64,000 nucleotides of DNA, from positions 1 to 64,000 of the forward strand of contig CALAZP010000071.1 in the NCBI GenBank assembly GCA_937926355.1, in the 5' to 3' direction. A program made the translations under genes and the position numbers. The notes under the pieces were generated by a model. It saw only the letters and a program-made list of their open reading frames with translations, was not told the origin of the DNA and did not search any database. This DNA comes from an uncultured Saprospirales bacterium. GTDB lineage: Bacteria; Bacteroidota; Bacteroidia; Chitinophagales; Saprospiraceae. Position 1 is the first letter of the stretch, and each line of letters starts with the position of its first letter. This document shows, one piece after another, positions 61,221 through 64,000 of the stretch.

Positions 61221-62623
61221 TAGTTTTTGAACCTTACTTTAACTGTTTCACCAATACCACAACCTGCTGTCTGTGCATCTCCTTCGTTAATTTGTCTCAT
61301 AAATCCTTCCTGCTTATCTGGCATGGCGTCCCTGTAATTAGCGATTAATTTATTGGCCTCTTCTTGAACATCTGAATCAATAGACCTGGCGTAAGCATAC
61401 TTATCAATAGCAGCTAAGATGGCCATTCGAGTATTCCAATCATCTCCGCAATATCTACTCATTTTGGCGTACACATTTCCAATAAGGATATAGGGCTTTC
61501 CCCAACCACTTTTGTTTTTAAGCGCCTCTCTAGCGTTTCTAATAGCACTTTGATAATTGTCCAACTGCCAAGTTTCAATAAATGCAACAGAGTAATAAAA
61601 CTGTGCTAGTGCCTCTGGATCCTCCGTAGCACTAATAGCTTCTTGATATCTTGCCAAAGCCTCTTCATATTTGCCCTCCCTTTGCAACTGTGTCGCATCA
61701 TATCCAGGATTATTCTGTCTTCTTTCCAATTCGAGCTGCGCATTAATTTCGGATGCCAATTGTTCATACATCCCTTTTAGCCTAAGCACATCTTCATCAG
61801 AATCTTGACAACCTTGAGCTACCAATTTATTATAGGCGTATTTTATAATTTCTAAATCTTGTGGATTCTCTTCAACTTGCGGCAATAACTTTGATTTAAA
61901 ATAATCACAATCAAAAATATCACTTTCAACAGGTTGTAAAGCTACTTGAATTCTTTGTTTGGTCGTTTCGTAGTAAGTCCCATACCGCTGATTATTAGCT
62001 ATATTATAATCTGCAATTTCTAGTGCCTTCAAAATAACTTCTCTCGAGTTCATTTGATCCATTTGACCAGACTGAAAGTAGTATATCACACAATTGATTA
62101 GGGGCTCCAATACGATATATTCTGTTGAATTACCACCTAAATCCATAGATTTTTTGAGGTTATCATAGCTTGCTTGATCATATCCATATCCAAGAGAATA
62201 AAACATATCAAACCCTTTTCTACCCAGCAGAAAAGCTTCGTTTTTATAACACTGGATTTGTTCGTCGTAAAGTCTTAGAATATTTTCTCTTAAGCTTTGT
62301 TTTTCAGCATCATCAGTAGAATTCTCATATTTTAACTGGTATAATTTCCTTCCATCTGAGAAATGAGAAGGTCTTTGACCATCTGCAGCTGGAGCTCCCT
62401 CATAAGCAGTCTTCCAATTATCATAACAAAGATTAAGATCGGATTCGCCCAAACTTTTCAGTTCCGCTACTGATCTGGATCCAATGATACTTCTGTATAA
62501 AACGTGGGCATCTTCTAATTGTCCTTTATTCGGCTTATCTGTCCATGTATCACACTGAGCATTAGATATAGCTGGAATAGATAATTGTACCACTAGAGAC
62601 GCGGCATTTAAAAATAACTTCAT
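61220..62623 (-). CDS. Secreted TPR-like protein, paralogue of the downstream gene
   Basis: A 467-residue exported protein: hydrophobic signal (about 4-22, ending SNAQC). Its Cys at about 24 is not a convincing lipobox. Blocks shared with the next gene: YEGAPAADGQRPSHFSDGR, LYQLKYENS, ECY-like QCYKNEAFLLGRKGFDMFY, TPR-like REGKYEEALARYQEAI (about 320-335), GNVYAKMSRYCGDDWNTRMAI and a last GCGIGETVKVRF. It lies 2 bases after the outer-membrane protein gene, so the three genes are one operon. Function unknown; periplasmic or surface scaffold is inference. Confidence 0.75.
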   Translation of the reverse strand: MKLFLNAASLVVQLSIPAISNAQCDTWTDKPNKGQLEDAHVLYRSIIGSRSVAELKSLGESDLNLCYDNWKTAYEGAPAADGQRPSHFSDGRKLYQLKYENSTDDAEKQSLRENILRLYDEQIQCYKNEAFLLGRKGFDMFYSLGYGYDQASYDNLKKSMDLGGNSTEYIVLEPLINCVIYYFQSGQMDQMNSREVILKALEIADYNIANNQRYGTYYETTKQRIQVALQPVESDIFDCDYFKSKLLPQVEENPQDLEIIKYAYNKLVAQGCQDSDEDVLRLKGMYEQLASEINAQLELERRQNNPGYDATQLQREGKYEEALARYQEAISATEDPEALAQFYYSVAFIETWQLDNYQSAIRNAREALKNKSGWGKPYILIGNVYAKMSRYCGDDWNTRMAILAAIDKYAYARSIDSDVQEEANKLIANYRDAMPDKQEGFMRQINEGDAQTAGCGIGETVKVRFKN

Positions 62624-62625
62624 GA

Positions 62626-63945
62626 TTAATTGAATTTGCGTTTATAAAACCAGGTGTTATCATTAAGGGTAAAACCCAAATTTAGTTTAATGAATCTTTC
62701 TCTCAAAATACTGGAATCACCAATAGTACCCATTTGAACGGCTAAGTTTACAAAGGAAACTTGCTGTCTAGGTAGGACTAGCGGAAAACCAGCACCTATT
62801 GTAATACCCATTTCTCTTAATTGTTCACCAGCCACCACTCTTGGGTCTTTTCGGGTATAAAATCCACCTCTATATCGTACCTTTTCCCAATAACTATTAA
62901 AAGAACCGATATTGGGAACCCATTCTATTCCAAATGCCCATCTGGAAGAATTAGCCAATTGGTCCGGCTTTAATTCATTCCTGTATTGACTCCAATTACC
63001 TATTCCGAATTCTAGACCAATCCTTAATTTTCCAATATTCTCGTAAGTAATCCCCCCAGTCCATGCACTTGGTAATCTTCCATTTTTGGAAAGGTTTTCC
63101 TCATACTTTACGGTATCAATACTGCCAGCATAACTTTCCGCATAGTAGAATTGAGTTCCCTCAATATTAAAGTCAGCCTGAGAATCACCGTAAAAGCCTA
63201 AAATCAACCGAGAAGTAGAAAAATTAGTCTCTTTTAGTTGGATGGTATATTGTAGTCCAAAATTCCAGGTCCAAGCAGAAAGCTGATATTTGTTGGTTAG
63301 TTCTGTATTAAAAGCGTTGTCGAAACTGTCTATTTCAATTCTTTTGTTAGAGGTTTCTTCTCCAAATATTCTTCCTATTCTTACGCCTACGGCAAAAGAT
63401 TTATATCTAAACGCGTTCCCAAAAGAGAAAAGATAGGTACCTCCTGAACCTTTATAAAGATTACTTGCTGAAGTAATTTTTCCCGAATTGATTCGCTGTC
63501 CAATACTATACCCTATCTCCGAATAAGGTTGTAACCCAAAGTACATTCCTAATCCAAGTTTAGGTTCCTTTCGATCCACCGCTTCATTAATGGGATTAAT
63601 CAATGGAAAGCCTAAAGCCAAATGGCTCAAGTTACCCGTCCAATTTTGGTTGGTGATGTCCTTTTCCTGAAAGGTAGAATGCTTAAATTTTAAACCTACT
63701 TCAAATGAAGTTGAACGCAAATAAGCCAGTGATGCAGGGTTGAGTATATTGAGATTAAATGGGTCATTATAAGCCGCACTCAATCCCCCCATAGCCAGGG
63801 ATGAAACGTAATTAAGGGATGACATTTCACCAAATCCTATACTAGAATAAGGGGCGTTGACGGTTGGAATCAAATCGACAGTATTTACATTCTGCGCCAA
63901 CAAAGAGACGGATAAAAATTGGGCAATTACAGCCACTCTTACCAT
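62626..63945 (-). CDS. Outer membrane protein, porin-like
   Basis: A 439-residue exported beta-barrel-like protein. The ATG at 63945 starts a signal peptide MVRVAVIAQFLSVSLLAQ; the frame remains open to the right edge of the window, so a longer form cannot be excluded (an in-frame TTG is at 63960). The mature start resembles FadL/OMPP1-like proteins of Bacteroidota (SSIGFGEMSSLNYVSSLAMGG, NPASLAYLRSTSFE), with many Gly/aromatic strands and a C-terminal strand ending FYKRKFN. Likely surface partner of the two TPR-like proteins encoded 2 bases downstream. Confidence 0.75.
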   Translation of the reverse strand: MVRVAVIAQFLSVSLLAQNVNTVDLIPTVNAPYSSIGFGEMSSLNYVSSLAMGGLSAAYNDPFNLNILNPASLAYLRSTSFEVGLKFKHSTFQEKDITNQNWTGNLSHLALGFPLINPINEAVDRKEPKLGLGMYFGLQPYSEIGYSIGQRINSGKITSASNLYKGSGGTYLFSFGNAFRYKSFAVGVRIGRIFGEETSNKRIEIDSFDNAFNTELTNKYQLSAWTWNFGLQYTIQLKETNFSTSRLILGFYGDSQADFNIEGTQFYYAESYAGSIDTVKYEENLSKNGRLPSAWTGGITYENIGKLRIGLEFGIGNWSQYRNELKPDQLANSSRWAFGIEWVPNIGSFNSYWEKVRYRGGFYTRKDPRVVAGEQLREMGITIGAGFPLVLPRQQVSFVNLAVQMGTIGDSSILRERFIKLNLGFTLNDNTWFYKRKFN

Positions 63946-64000
63946 TTGATGTACTTTCAAAATTCTAGTTTTATCAATGCCTGAAATGCCGGGTTCCCGT

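Noticed and set aside
1..64000. tRNA, rRNA, CRISPR, insertion sequence, prophage or integrated element
   Set aside because: Looked for in all gaps and at gene ends; no cloverleaf, repeat-spacer array, transposase, integrase or terminal repeats were seen. The gaps are too short and the genes are ordinary chromosomal ones.

Overview
The window is a compact, AT-rich stretch of a Bacteroidota chromosome. The evidence is the fused lpxC/fabZ gene, TonB-dependent receptor and TonB-type proteins, a PorW/SprE-like type IX secretion lipoprotein, HU-like/SPOR proteins, a long acidic tail on ribosomal protein S16, and exact TAnnTTTG -7 promoter boxes in place of sigma70 boxes. The family may be Saprospiria-like, but I cannot fix it from sequence alone. 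I see no rRNA, tRNA, CRISPR array, insertion sequence, phage or integrative element: this is core and semi-core chromosome.

Layout. 1-8.8 kb: the 3' end of gcvP, hldD (heptose), a degenerate hydroxymethylbilane-synthase-like gene, the lipid A operon lpxD-lpxC/fabZ-lpxA with an orphan ABC ATPase, then gatB and an M23 peptidase on the minus strand. 9-17 kb: alaS followed by a plus-strand run of an MDR oxidoreductase, a small membrane protein, a Gfo/Idh dehydrogenase, a lipoprotein, a polyprenyl-phosphate sugar transferase and an RlpA-SPOR protein. 17-22 kb: minus-strand housekeeping genes (metK, FAH hydrolase, trpS, ridA, rpmF, yceD) and an HU-like/SPOR membrane protein. 22-24 kb: a two-component system. 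24-29.5 kb: an unknown protein with a possible -1 frameshift extension, rpsP with a structured leader, a TonB-dependent receptor and rpe. 29.5-29.8 kb: a candidate minus-strand structured RNA with its own promoter and terminator. 30-36 kb: an unknown helical protein, signal peptidase I, and the glycogen pair glgA-glgC. 36-46 kb: a TonB-like protein, a lipoprotein dipeptidase, a beta-barrel protein, scpB, DUF2480, a lytic transglycosylase, PorW/SprE-like, an M23 peptidase, a HAD phosphatase and a TIGR01777 epimerase. 46-51 kb: an oligopeptide ABC transporter without ATPases, and HU. 51-64 kb: a cystathionine synthase/lyase, an SGNH esterase, an ABA4-like protein, a GNAT, dprA, alkaline phosphatase, lipA, a barrel protein, a polysaccharide deacetylase, and an operon of one outer-membrane protein and two paralogous TPR-like proteins.

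Themes. Much of the window builds or remodels the envelope: lipid A, heptose, exopolysaccharide priming, murein hydrolases, SPOR proteins, barrels and secretion. The rest is mostly translation and central metabolism. The observations most worth following are the 6S-like RNA locus at about 29.54-29.81 kb, the hydroxymethylbilane-synthase homologue lacking both catalytic elements, the A_AAA_AAG slippery site followed by 49 open codons after the 462-residue unknown protein, the rpsP leader hairpin, and the paralogous TPR pair at the right end. Several start codons were moved downstream because the apparent TTG start lies inside a -7 promoter box.
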